Shown here: positions 36,737 to 47,690 of the stretch, piece after piece
Position numbering within the stretch: position 1 is the first letter of the stretch
How the letters are laid out: every line of letters starts with the position of its first letter
NCBI GenBank assembly: GCA_024291935.2
Contig: CM044317.1
Span: 65,896,730 to 65,960,729 of the forward strand
DNA from: Okapia johnstoni
Taxonomy: Eukaryota; Chordata; Mammalia; Artiodactyla; Giraffidae
DNA: 64,000 nt
Direction of reading: 5' to 3'
The notes under the pieces: generated by a model
Told to the model about the DNA's origin: nothing
Databases searched by the model: none
Seen by the model: only the letters and a program-made list of their open reading frames with translations
Translations under genes and position numbers: made by a program

Positions 36737-37729
36737 CAATAGTACATAAATATGAACTTTGAAAGAATACTTTTGTAAAGTTTGTTAGAAATACTTTTTA
36801 ATTTATTGTACTTGAAATTAGATAATAAAAAGTGATACAATATAGTTTATACACATTATTATTGATTTTTATTGAAAAGATCAAGGTCTGCCCCACTCTA
36901 TAAATAAATGCTACATTTAGATACAAGTACAAGGCTCTTGGAGAATGACTAATTCTAGGACTGGGTCAGGAAATATACAATGAGCCTAGAGGATTTTATG
37001 GTGTCAAAAGTTAAGAAAGTGGTAAAAACAAAAATTCAGCAATTATGTGGTTTTATTAAACAGATACTCAAACCAGCCAACAGCAATTTCAATGGCCAAA
37101 GCAGGAAAAATTTGATCTAGTGTAGGTTAGGATTATAATCCAAAATACGAAATATTTATGAGTTCTCACTGATACAAATAAATGAACAAGTTAAGTAAAT
37201 AAATAAGTAAATAAATATCACATTTCCCTTGTAGACGAATTCAAAATAGTTTATGTAGATACGTCATCTCAAGAAGATGGAACTCCTCATTTCTTAAGTG
37301 CTGGTTGCACAAAGTGGATTTCTTCCACAGAGTTTAGTATGGAAAGGGATAAAAAAAATACAGTGGAGAAATCTGACAAACCCTGCATCTGCCAAGTGAC
37401 TAAGGTCAATACTAGCAAGGATAAATCATGTTGGTAGTGTGTGTAACCTCTATGTTTGGGAGAAAAATGGTACTTTACTTCTGTGGTCTTTCTCACAAAA
37501 CACATAACCCCAGCTGAATCATCAGTAAAATATCAGAAAAAAATCTATTGAGAGATTTTTCTTTTCTTTCAACAAAATATCTGATTTGTAATCCTTAAAA
37601 CTATCAAGGTCATCAAAAATAAAGTCAGAGAAACTGTCACAGTCAAGAAGGCATGGTGAATGAATACCATGTGGAATTTAGATGGGATCCTGGAGAAAAA
37701 AAGGATATGATATATATCTACCTGGTATA
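36737..37729. other. AT-rich sequence with (TAAA)n tract
   Basis: Only a TAAA/TAAG microsatellite near 37193-37218 stands out. Confidence 0.5.
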
Positions 37730-37987
37730 TGGCACCCTACTCCAGTACTCTTGCCTGGAAAGTCCCATGGATGGAGGAGCCTGGTAAGCTGCAGTCCATG
37801 GGATCGCGAAGAGTCGGACACGACTGAGCGGCTTCACTTTCACTTTTCACTTTCATGCGCTGGAGAAGGAAATGGCAACCCACTCCAGTGTTCTTGCCTG
37901 GAGAATCCCAGGGACGGCGGAGCCTGGTGGGCTGCCGTCTATGAGGTCGCACAGAGTCGGACACGACTGAAGCAACTTAGCAGCAGT
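37730..37987 (+). mobile_element. BOV-A2 SINE (sense)
   Basis: Both monomers are present in sense orientation, with the linker 'cactttcacttttcactttc' and an end in 'acttagcagcag'. The first bases of the 5' monomer are replaced. Confidence 0.95.
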
Positions 37988-38084
37988 ATGATACAGACTA
38001 GGCTCAATTAAGATACAGTACTCTACGTTTAAATAACAAAGTGGCAAGGAGCAAAAATTGAAAGCAGAGATATTACAAGCCAAG

Positions 38085-39650
38085 AATACTATAACAAATT
38101 TCCCTCAGAAAGATGAAATACTCCATATTAAAGTACTAGCATGTCAAATCCAAAAATATACAAAAAAGATAATGTATTGATAATGCATCAAGTAATGTTT
38201 ATCCCTAAAGTGTGTAACATTGGCTTAACATTCAAAATTTTAATTAACATAATTCACCTCATCAGAATAGAAAATGATGTAATCATTTAAATAGATGTAG
38301 AAAAAGGCATTAGACAGATATTAAAGAGCACTCATAATAAAACCTCCTGGTTAAAAAATGACATTTTCTAAACCTGATACATTTCATATAATAAAAACCT
38401 ATAGTCAACATCATACTAAATACTGAAAGAAAAATGCTTTTCCTTTAAGATCAAAACTGAAACTATAGTATTGATCTTATCAGTTAGAGTCAACGTTTTA
38501 CTATAAGTTCCACCCAGTGCAATAAGGTAATGTAAGAAAAATAAATACTAAAAAGCAGATTAGTGATAACAAGCTAATCTATATGGACTATATGAAAGAA
38601 TCTATTTAAAACTCATATTTATACGTAAGTTTAGTAACATTGTATAATACATGGTCAATATATATTATATACTATGTATAAATAGTTAGAAATTGAAATT
38701 AAGTATTGTTTATAAAATTATCAATAAACAGTAAACATTTACAGATAAATAAAAACAAATGTGCAATACCAATGCAGTAAAAAGTATAAAATTTGATCAT
38801 AAAAATTAAGGAAAATTTAAAGTGTAGAAACATTCCATGTTTATGGATTGGAACACTTACTATCAAAACAAACTGATCTACAGATATAACACATTTCTAA
38901 TAAAAATTTTAGCAGACTATTTTGTAGAAATAGCCAAGCTTCAGTGAAATAAAGTTCAGAAAAAAAAGCCAATGTACAGATGGTAATTGATTTTGAATAA
39001 AGTGCCATGGAGATATCATTTGGAAAAGATAGTCTTTCAAACAAATGCTGCAATACTTGGAATTCTGTGATAAAAGAATTTTGTCATAAAAACAATTTTC
39101 GAATTTATCTCATATGATGTACAATAGTCACCTTGAAACTAATCAGAGTTTTGTTTTAGAAAAAAGTTTTTGCATAGAACACATGCATAAACCATAAAAT
39201 AGATAAATTATACTTAATCAAAAAATTTTCTAAAGTCATGGTTAGAAATACGAAAATGTAATACAGAGATGAGAAGAATATACTTGCATCACATTGACAA
39301 ATAAGTTGATAAAAGTATGCTTAACATCATTATTTACTGAGAATGTAAATTAAACCACACTAAAATGTTATATATACCCATTAGACTGGCCACAGTTTAA
39401 GGAACTACTGTGAACAGGTGTTGCTGAGGTGGCAGAGCGAGTGGAAATCTCATTATATATTTTTGGTGGGAATGTGGAATGGTGTAGGCACTTGGGAACA
39501 TAAATCAGCAGTTTCATATAAAATTAACCATGAACTAACTCATTGTGTGGTTATTTCACTTTCCACACAAAACACAGTATACAATTTTTTAATAGCAGTT
39601 TCATCTATAATATAAAAGTCTTAAACAACTGAAATATTTGTCAACTGGTA
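38085..39650 (+). mobile_element. Degraded L1 ORF2 (sense), ancient
   Basis: The nucleotide text follows L1 ORF2 in order: 'tttatccctaaagtgtgtaa', 'aatagatgtagaaaaaggca', 'ccagtgcaataaggtaatgt', 'catgtttatggattggaaca' and 'gtgggaatgtggaatggtgt'. Frame is lost throughout. Confidence 0.8.
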
Positions 39651-39915
39651 AATTAAAAAATGACCAACTCTCATTTCCATACAAGAATACTGGAAAAACC
39701 AGTTTTGACTATATGAACCTCTGTTGGCAAAGTGATATCTCTGCTATTTAATACATTGTCTAGGTTTGTCATGATGCTTCCAAAGGTCCACATGATTTCA
39801 CATTCCAGGATGTCTGGCTCTAGGTGAGTGAACACACCATCATGGTTATCCAGGTCATTAGGACCTTTTTTGTATGGTTCTGTGTATTCTTGATATCCCT
39901 TCTTAATATATTCTG

Positions 39916-40815
39916 CTTCTGTTCAGTTCAGTTCAGTCGCTCAGTTGTGTCTGACTCTTTGCGACCCCATAAATAGCAGCACGCCAGGCCTCCCTGTACA
40001 TCAAAAATTCCCGGAGTTTACCCAAACCCATGTCCATCGAGTCAGTAATGTCATCCAACCATCTCATCCTCTGTCGTCCCCTTCTCCTCCTGCCCCCAAT
40101 CCTTCCCAGCATTAGGGTCTTTTCCAATGAGTCAACTCTTCGCATGAGGTGGCCAAAGTATTGGAGTTTCAGCTTCAACATCAGTCCTTCCAATGAACAC
40201 CCAGGACTGATCTCCTTTAGGATGGATTGGTTGGATCTCCTTGCAGTCCAAGGGACTCCCAAGAGTCTTCTCCAACACCACAGTTCAAAACCATCAATTC
40301 TTTGATGCTCAGCTTTCTTCACTGTCTAACTCTCATATCCATACATGACCACTGGAAAAACCATAGCCTTGACTAGACAGACCTTTGTTGGCAAAGTAAT
40401 GTCTCTGTTTTTTAATATGGTGTCTAGTTTGATCATAACCTTCCTTCCAAGGAGTAAGCGTCTTTTAATTTCATGGCTGCAATCACCATCAGCAGTGATT
40501 TTGGAGCCCTCCAAAATAAAGTCTGACAGTGTTTCCACTGTTTCCTCATCTATTTCCCATGAAGTGATGGGACCAGATGCCATGATCTTAGTTTTCTGAA
40601 TGTTGAGCTTTAAGCCAACTTTTTCACTCTCCTCTTTCACTTTCATCAAGAGGCTCTTTAGTTCTTCTTCACTTTCTGCCATAAGGGTGGTGTCATCTGC
40701 ATATCTGAGGTTATTGATATTTCTCCCAGCAATCTTGATTCCAGCTTGTGTTTCTTCCAGCCCAACGTTTCTCATGATGTACTCTGCATATAAGTTAAAT
40801 AAGCAGGGTGACAAT
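39916..40815 (-). mobile_element. Nested BovB 3' end (900 bp)
   Basis: A younger antisense BovB begins with 'cagttcagttcagtcgctca' and ends at 'aagcagggtgacaat' in the RT palm. The host BovB reads 'ctgcttctgtt' before and 'ccatataatttctgtccttt' after, so a few host bases were lost. Frames at 39933-40322 and 40326-40814 cover the YADD box to the C-terminus 'YGVAKSQT'. Confidence 0.95.
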
Positions 40816-41684
40816 CCATATAATTTCTGTCCTTTATTGTGCCCATCTTTGCATGAAATGTTCCCTTGGTGTGTCTAATTCTCTTGAAGAGATCTCTAGT
40901 CTTTCCCATTCTATTATTTTGCTCTGTTTCTTTACATTAATCACTTAGGAAGGCTTTCTTAACTCTCCTTGCTATTCTTTGGAGTTCTGCATTCAAATGA
41001 GTACATCTTGCCTCTTTTTTGCCTTTCACTTCTCTTCTTTTTTCAGCTCTTTCTAAGGACTCCTCAGACAGCCATTTTCCTTTATACGTTTCTTTTTCTT
41101 GGGGATGGTTTTATCACAACCTCCTGTACAATGTCACGAATCTCCATCCATAGTTCTTCGGGCACTCTGTCTATCAGATCTAATCCCTTGAATCTATTTC
41201 TCACTTCCACTGTATAATCATAAGGGATTTGATTTAGGTCATACCTGATTGGTCTAGTGTTTCCCTACTTTCTTCAATTTAAGTCTGAATTTGACAATAA
41301 GGTGTTCATGATCTGAGCCACAGTCAGCTCCCAGTCTTGTTTTTGCTGACTGTGAAGAGTTTCTCCATCTTTGACTGCAAAGAATATAATCAGTCTGATT
41401 TCGGTGTTGACCATCTGGTGATGTACATGTGTAGAGTCTTCTCTTGTGTTGTTGGAAGAGGGTGTTTGTTATGACCCAGTGAATTCTCTTGGCAAAACTC
41501 TGGTAGCCTTTGCCCTTCTTCATTTTGTACTCCCAGGCCAAACTTGCCTGTTACTCTAGGTATCTCTTACTTCCTACTTTTGCATTCCAGTCCTCTATGA
41601 TAAAAAGGACATCTTTTTTTTGGTGTTAGTTCTAGAAGGTCTTGTAAGTCTTCACAGAACCATTCAACTTCAGCTTCTTTGGCA

Positions 41685-42138
41685 TCAGTGGTTGGGGCAT
41701 AGACTTTGGATTACTGTGATATTGAATTGTTTGCCTTGGAAACGAATTGAGATCATTCTGTCGTTTTTGAGATTGCACCCAAGTTCTACATTTTGGAGTC
41801 TTTTGTTGACTATGATAGCTACTCCATTGCATCTGAGGGATTCTTGCTCACAGTAATAGATGTAATGGTCATCTGAATTAGATTTGCCCATTCTAGTCCA
41901 TTTTAGTTCACTGATTCCTAAAATGCTGATGCTCACTTTTGCCATCTCCTGTTTGACCACTTCCAATTTACCTTGATTCATGGACCTAATATTCCAGGTT
42001 CCTAAGCAATATTGTTCTTTACAGCATTGGACTTTGCTTCCATCACCAGTCACATCAACAACTGGGTGTTGTTGGCTCTGTCTCTTTACTGTTTCTGGAG
42101 TTATTTCTCCTCGCTTCTCCAGTAGCATATTGGAAACA
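41685..42138 (-). pseudogene. BovB APE-type endonuclease fragment
   Basis: Within a longer minus-strand frame, this part is BovB endonuclease. It opens around 'HPVVDVTGDGSK', followed by 'GTWNIRSMNQGKLEVVKQEM', where the Asn of 'WNIRS' belongs to the metal site. Next come 'ILGISELKW' with the expected catalytic Glu, and 'YCEQESLRCNGVAIIVNKR'. The APE domain nicks target DNA to start target-primed reverse transcription. The C-terminal His and Asp motifs lie in other frames, so it is broken. The frame extends upstream only because it reads through the antisense SINE at 42150-42363, which gives an artificial N-terminus. Confidence 0.9.
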
Positions 42139-42149
42139 AACCAACCTGG

Positions 42150-42363
42150 TAGTGGTGGTGGTTTAGTCACTAAGTCGTGTCTGACTCTTGCGACCCCATG
42201 GATAGAGGAGCCTGGCAGGCTACAGTCCATGGGATTCTCCAGGCAAGCATACTGAAGTGGGTTGGCATTTCCTTCTCCAGGGGATCTTCCCAACCCAGAA
42301 ATTGAACTCAGGTCTCCTGCATTGTAGGCAGGTTCTTTACCAACTGAGCTACAAGGGAAGCCC
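42150..42363 (-). mobile_element. Bov-tA SINE (antisense) with 11-bp TSD
   Basis: The body runs from 'tagtggtggtggtttagtca' to the head complement 'gagctacaagggaagcc'. The 11-mer aaccaacctgg flanks it at 42139-42149 and 42364-42374. The host is BovB. Confidence 0.96.
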
Positions 42364-42796
42364 AACCAACCTGGAGAGTTCATCTTTCAGTGTCATATCT
42401 TTTTGCCTTTTCATGCTCTTCATGGGTTCTCTAGGCAAGAATACTGAAGTGGTTTGTCATTCCCTTCTCCAGTGGACCACGTTTTGTCAGAACTCTCCAC
42501 CATGACCTCTCCATCTTGGGTGGCCCTACACGGCATGGCTCATAGTTTCATTGAGTTAGACAAGGCTGTGATCCATGTAATCAGTTTGGTTAGTTTTCTG
42601 TGATTGTTTTCATTCTTTCTGCCCTCTTATGGATAAGGATAAGAGGCTTGTAGAAGCTTCCTGATGGGAGGGACCACTTTGGGGGAATCTGGGTCTTGTT
42701 CTGATGGGCCATGCTCAGTAAATCTTTAATCCAATTTTCTATTGGAGAGTGGGGCTGTGTTCCTTCCCTGTTGTTTGGCCTGAGGCCAAACTATGG

Positions 42797-43020
42797 TATG
42801 GTGAAAGAAAGAAAAGTGAAATCACTCAGTCCTGTCCAACTCTTTGTGACCCCATGGACTGTAGCCTACCAGGCTCCTTTGTCCATGGAATTTTCCAGGC
42901 AAGGGTACTGGAGTGGGTTGCCATTTCCTTCTCCAAGGGATCTTCCCAATCCAGGGATCGAATCCAGGTCTCCTGCACTGCGGGCAGACACTTTACCATC
43001 TGAGCCACCAGGGAAGCCCA
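42797..43020 (-). mobile_element. Bov-tA SINE (antisense)
   Basis: It runs from 'aagtgaaatcactcagtcct' to 'gagccaccagggaagccc' and sits in the BovB 5' region. Only 'atggta' repeats on both flanks, so the duplication is uncertain. Confidence 0.95.
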
Positions 43021-43268
43021 TGGTAGACCTCCTTCAAAAGGATTTATGCCTGCACTGTTGTATTCAGTGCCCCTGGCCCTGCAGCAGGCCATGTCAACCC
43101 ACACCTCTGCTGGAGACTCCTGAACACTCATATTCTAACTACCTAACCTTCCCCCGTCAAGAGATGAGAGGCCCAATTCTTTGGGAATAGGGGTGTTGAG
43201 GTCTTTCTGGCTGCTTCCTGCTGAATTGGGATGGCGAGGGGGTATTGGGCCTCCCCCTTTTGCTAGTC

Positions 43269-43511
43269 TCAGGCCTCAGAGTCCTCATAGCGGTGTCCGT
43301 CTAAGGGTGAGTGATATCTTCCATGGTCGGCTGTAGTTTTATATCTTTGTTGAACTGATACTGCATGTTGTATCTTCTTGACCTGAGCAGAGACAAAACA
43401 GGTTAGACAACTGGTAATGCATGGAACGATCATAAGCAGCATTAGTATGGTGTAACAAGGACTAGTAGGGGCATTAGCCAATTCAAAATTCCCATCACCA
43501 GGATGGCTCAA
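43269..43511 (-). pseudogene. ERV env remnant: TM membrane span and cytoplasmic tail
   Basis: The 80-codon minus-strand frame contains a hydrophobic segment 'ILMLLMIVPCITSCLTCFV' followed by a polar tail 'QVKKIQHAVSVQQRY'. This is the arrangement of a gammaretroviral TM membrane anchor and cytoplasmic tail. The surface subunit and the TM ectodomain are absent, because integrase's end lies only about 240 bp upstream. The ATG is not the env start. No function is expected. Confidence 0.75.
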
Positions 43512-43745
43512 GTCCCTCCTTGTTCAGGGATCAGAAGATTTATCTCCTGCCTGTTTTGGAGTACAGTCCCTACCAAGCTGTGTTGGCTCTTTAGAGCTAT
43601 CCTGAGAAATCTTATCCCCAGAAACCAGATTTTGGGGGTGTTCATTAGAATGGCACTCATTTGTAGTTCTGAATGGGTATCTGAGATCTCCTAGGGGCTC
43701 ACAGGTGTACTGAGTGTCCTCTTCTGTTTTCTTCCATGGCTTGAC

Positions 43746-44630
43746 TCATGCATAGTGAATCCAGGAATCGTGTCCTGGTACCTTGACTGCTGTGGGGGTA
43801 GAAAGTATTACAGGGTAGGGGCCCTTCCATGTGGGCTCGAGTTGAGTCTTTGGGGACCCATCTTTCCAGACTTTAATTAGGACTTGTGTCCCTGGAGCAT
43901 ACAGTGGTGACTCCTTAGAGTCTTTTGGGTCCTGGTTCATACTCCGCAAGCATATATCCTGTTGGAATTGCCCAATGGCCATGGTATAAGACTGGAGAGT
44001 CTGAACCTCTGGCTCTAGGAAGAGGTCATTGACATAAACAAAAGGTCTCCCATATAGCATCTCATAAGGACTAAGACCAACCTGTTCCTTAGGGGCAATA
44101 CGGGTACAGAGGAGGGCTATTGGTAAAGCCTCCTTCCATCCCAGGGAGGTCTCCTGGGTTATCTTTTTTATTGCTGGTTTTAAGAATTGGTTGGCTCTTT
44201 CTACTTTTCCTGAAGACTGAGGCCTCCAGGCACAATGGAGATAATAAGTAATGCCCAATGCTTTAGAGACCCCTTGGGTGATCTTAGAAGTAAATGATGT
44301 CCCATTGTCACTTTGTAATGACCTGGGCAGACCAAATCTTGAAATGATTTAATGGAGCAGTTTTTTTACCACCTCCTCAGCCTTCTCAGTCTGGGTGGGA
44401 AAGCCTTCAGTCCATCCTGTGAAAGTATCTATCATGACTAGTAGGTATTTATACCCTCGAGAAACTGGCATCTGGGTGAAGTCCATCTGCCAGTCCTCTC
44501 CTGGATAGGTCCCACGTCGTTGGACAGGCTGGGCCAGCTGGGGTCTTTGAGCTCCTTGGTGGTTGTTTAATTGGCAAGTAGGACAAGAGGAGACCACTTG
44601 CCTTACAGTTAGTTTGCTCCCAAAGGAGAG
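43746..44630 (-). pseudogene. ERV integrase, one frame with a single internal stop
   Basis: The minus-strand frame carries the zinc-binding Cys pair in 'SSCPTCQLNNHQGAQ'. The catalytic core follows, with 'DWQMDFTQM' (first Asp), then 'SDNGTSF' (second Asp) and 'SSGKVERANQFLKP' (Glu). The C-terminal GPY/F-type module is 'WKGPYPVILSTPTAVKVPG'. The two long open parts (44597-44349 and 44258-43746) are in the same frame and are separated by one stop at the 44349 edge. The His pair of the zinc finger is lost in the upstream deletion. Integrase joins viral DNA ends to the genome. This copy is dead because of the stop and the missing N-terminus. Confidence 0.9.
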
Positions 44631-44656
44631 GTTTTTTTTTTTCCTCCAAAGGAGAG

Positions 44657-44857
44657 TTTTAAAGCATCAAGATTTCGAAGGCAGGGGGGCCAGGGCCAGC
44701 CTCAGGCGATTGGATCAAGTCTCTTGGATAAGTAAGCTACAGGCTGGGGCTCAGACCCCAGCCTTTGAGTTAACACTCCCAAGGCTATTCCCTCTCTTTC
44801 ATGGACATAAAGTTTGAATGCTTTTTCTGGGTCTGGCAACCTCAAGGCAGGTGCCTG
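44657..44857 (-). pseudogene. ERV RT connection fragment
   Basis: On the minus strand the text translates to '[20 protein letters not shown]', then 'VLTQRLG' and '[12 protein letters not shown]', the end of gammaretroviral RT before RNase H. It then breaks off after about 60 codons. RNase H and the integrase N-terminus are deleted, and the duplicated 11-mer ccaaaggagag (44624-44634 and 44645-44655) marks the junction. Confidence 0.82.
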
Positions 44858-44859
44858 AG

Positions 44860-44937
44860 TGAATATTCAGGACTGATTTCCTTTAGGATTGACTGGTTTG
44901 ATTCTCTTTGCGGTCCAAGGGACTACTCTCAAGAGTT
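44860..44937 (-). mobile_element. 78-bp BovB fragment
   Basis: 'gaatattcaggactgatttc' to 'gactactctcaagagtttct' is antisense BovB C-terminal domain. It touches the ERV end. Confidence 0.85.
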
Positions 44938-44954
44938 TCTGGGTCATATACAAA

Positions 44955-45290
44955 CATTAAGTCATTATGTTATACACCTTATGGTGAATGTCAGTGAAGT
45001 GAAGTGAAAGTGTTAGTCAGTCAGTCATGTCCGACTCTTTGCAACTACTTTAAGGCTTCCATGGTGGCTCAGAAGGCAAAGAATTCACCCATGGACTATA
45101 ACTTACTAGTCTCCACTGTCTATGGAATATTCCATACAAGAATACTGGAGTGGGTTGACGTTTCCTTCTCCAGGGGATCTTCCCAACCCAGAAATTGAAC
45201 CCAAGTCTGTAGCACTGCAGGCAGATTCTTTACTGACTGAGCCACCAAGGAAGCCTGTTGAATGCCAGTTATACCTCAATTAAAAAAAAT
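44955..45290 (+). mobile_element. L1 3' end (sense), hosting a SINE
   Basis: 'gtcattatgttatacacctt' before the SINE and 'agttatacctcaattaaaaa' after it make up a sense L1 3' terminus with its A-rich tail. Confidence 0.75.
44996..45258 (-). mobile_element. Bov-tA SINE (antisense) containing a 42-bp sense SINE-head insert
   Basis: The antisense SINE is flanked by tgaatgtcagt (44985-44995) and tgaatgccagt (45259-45269). Inside it, 45046-45087 interrupts the body between 'tttgcaac' and 'cccatgga'. It contains a sense tRNA-like head 'ggcttccatggtggctcag'. Confidence 0.92.
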
Positions 45291-46604
45291 AGTCTTATCA
45301 GTTTAGGAAGAAATATATTCACTTTCGTTTCCAAAGTAAGGTCTGCTACTTCAGCTTTCAAGTCAGATCTCAGGTAAGACTTTTACAGAATAAAATTAAA
45401 AATAGCAGAAAAAAGGAAATGAAACTGGTGTTTCATCATTCCTGAAGTTTCTTTGACCTTTAAAGGAAGTGAATGGCACTAAGAGAAGTTGTAATGAACA
45501 CTGGCTCCAGTGTTGTGACATTTCTATTATCTCATTGTTTGATAATTTCTCCCTACCATGCTCAAATGATGTCTGTAGTTTGCTTTTTCCATTTTTCACC
45601 TTGTGATTTATCCCATGTTATTGAGGACTCAGTCTGTTTACAGTAACTGTGTTTTTATTATTCTTGTCTAAGGATGACTTTATGATTATGAGTTCCCTCT
45701 GAGTCTGCTCTAAATTCTTTGTTGCTAGCATTCTACAGTGTTACTTTAACTCATAATGTCTTATGGTACACTACTGAATATATCGTTGAACAAACGCTGC
45801 ACAAATTTATTTCTTTCCCTTCTCAGATTTTAATTCAGCAATCAACTGTCTTGGGAAGTGGTTTACTTAGTACAGCAAATGAAAGAGGTATAACCAAATA
45901 TGGCTGGTGAGAAAATTCCACAGAAACAGAAATATTATACATTCACGGCTTTTCTTTACTAGTAAACTCCTGGAATTTTCATTTATTTTGTAAATGTAAA
46001 GATAAACTCGAAGGCTATCTTAAAATATATTGTACCATGGACACCTTAATGGGATGTGAAGGTGGAACTGTCAAGCTATGCTTACAAATAATGTTATTTT
46101 CTAGACAATTTTATTTTAGGGATTTGAACACATTTTTTTCCCTGAGCATATATGTGGATTAAGCCAAGATATGTCAATAAAAGTGCTGGGGAAATGTCTT
46201 ATGGATATGAACACTATCTGATAAAAATTCATATGCAGCTGTTTGCTCACAGCTGAAGATATAGATAGGGCAAAGATCATTGGAGAGGAAATAAATCCTA
46301 TGCATTTGGTTTCCTCACCATAGTGAGCACATACCTAATACAACAAAAGAGCACAGTATAGATTTTTTAAAATCTGTAATTGTTTATGATCAGTGAGAAC
46401 TGTGCTCACATATAAATAATTTTGACCTTAAAAGAACTATGGTGCACATCTACTTGCCATTGTGGTGCTGCCTGGAAAAATGTCCATTCACCTCTTCTTG
46501 CCTTACAAATATTTATAAATTGGGATGTTTAGAGAACTATTCCAAATCAGAGTATGCTGACCTAGAATATTCCTGCTGACCTTCCTTAACCCTATATTTT
46601 GATA
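45291..46604. other. AT-rich sequence, nothing recognised
   Basis: Frames at 45396-45599 and 45719-45910 are short and featureless. Confidence 0.5.
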
Positions 46605-46815
46605 GGAGGCTGCCTAGGACAGTGTTTAAAGCATATCCTCTGAGGTCAGACAGGAGGGTTTAAATATTGGTTCTGTCAAACACCTAGTTATGTATGACCT
46701 TGGGGATTTTTTCAGAAGAGAATGGGGATAAAAATGAAATCTGTCTCATAGATGTTGTGTAAAGCATTTAGCCCATGTTAGAGGAGGCATGATAGTGCCT
46801 GGAAAATGGTTGCAA
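46605..46815 (+). mobile_element. MIR SINE (sense)
   Basis: The text follows MIR: 'ctctgaggtcagacaggagg', 'ggttctgtcaaacacctagt', 'tatgaccttggggatttttt' and 'gagaatggggataaaaatga', ending 'agtgcctggaaaatgg'. It is an old tRNA-derived SINE. Confidence 0.88.
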
Positions 46816-47239
46816 TGATGTTCCTTATCTAGGAAAGAAACACATTGCTGCTACCCTATACCCTAGCATACATCCAGACTTGTTGAAATACCAATGACAG
46901 AATAGTATTGTTTTCTTTTTACATTTGGGTATATTTGCTGTACATATAGCTAGTGTGGACTCCCTCTATTGGTTGGTCAAGAGACTGGTGGCCCAGTATT
47001 TACAAACCTCAAGGCCTATGTACCTTTCAGATTTGTTAACAGTAGGCATTAATTATAGATTGACAAAACTCTATTTCATAGACTTTAGATAAGGAAAAAA
47101 ATCATTTACTTAGTATCCAGAAGGAGGAAGTGTGATTAAAAATAATGAATAGTATAATCTCATACAACTAGCTTGAATAATGAATTTTTCAAATTGAATT
47201 GTGAATCAAAGCAGAATGTACATAATGCAAATAAATTAT
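46816..47239. other. Sequence without recognised features
   Basis: Nothing was identified. Confidence 0.45.
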
Positions 47240-47690
47240 TAGAAAATACTGTAAAAAAAGAAAGCCATTTACAGCAACATGGATGGACAGAGATTATAAT
47301 ACAAAGTGAAATAAGTTAGACAAAGACAAATACACATGATATCACTTACATGTGGTATCTAAAAAAAATGACAAAAATGTATTTATTTACAAAACAAGTT
47401 GGGGTGGAGATAAATTAGGAGTTTAGGATCAACAGATGCACACTACTGTATATAGAATAGATAATCAATAACAACCTACTGTATAACACAGGGAACTCTA
47501 CTCAATACTCTGTAATAACCCATATGGGAAGAGAATTTTAAAAAATTAATTAAAAATTAATTAAAAAGAATTAAATTAAAAAAAGAATTAAAAAATATAT
47601 ATATAGCAATCACTTTGCTGTACACATGAAACTAATACAACATTGTTAACCAACTATAATATAAAAGTTAAAAAAGAAAATACTATAAGG
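47240..47690 (+). mobile_element. L1 3' UTR (sense)
   Basis: 'agcaacatggatggacagag', 'atatcacttacatgtggtat', 'taacacagggaactctactc' and 'ctgtacacatgaaactaata' are the sense ruminant L1 3' UTR. An AATTAA-rich simple tract lies at 47535-47605. Confidence 0.9.

Larger units (their letters stand above)
39661..43132 (-). mobile_element. Long BovB LINE with internal RT deletion and nested insertions
   Basis: Antisense BovB starts inside the C-terminal domain (39661). At about 39775 it jumps across RT to 'catgatttcacattccagga'. It then continues through the endonuclease (41685-42138) and the 5' region to 'actcctgaacactcat' at about 43132, where ERV sequence begins. It is interrupted by another BovB (39916-40815) and two SINEs (42150-42363, 42797-43020). 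Confidence 0.94.
43133..44857 (-). mobile_element. Truncated gammaretrovirus-like ERV (RT connection, integrase, env tail)
   Basis: On the minus strand the order is: RT/RNase H connection (44857-44657), integrase (about 44630-43746), then the env TM membrane tail (43511-43269). Between 43133 and 43262 lies a purine-rich 'caaaagggggag' that may be the polypurine tract, followed by possible U3. gag, protease, most of RT and nearly all of env are missing. Each end abuts BovB sequence directly (43132 and 44860) and no LTR pair is visible. Confidence 0.88.
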
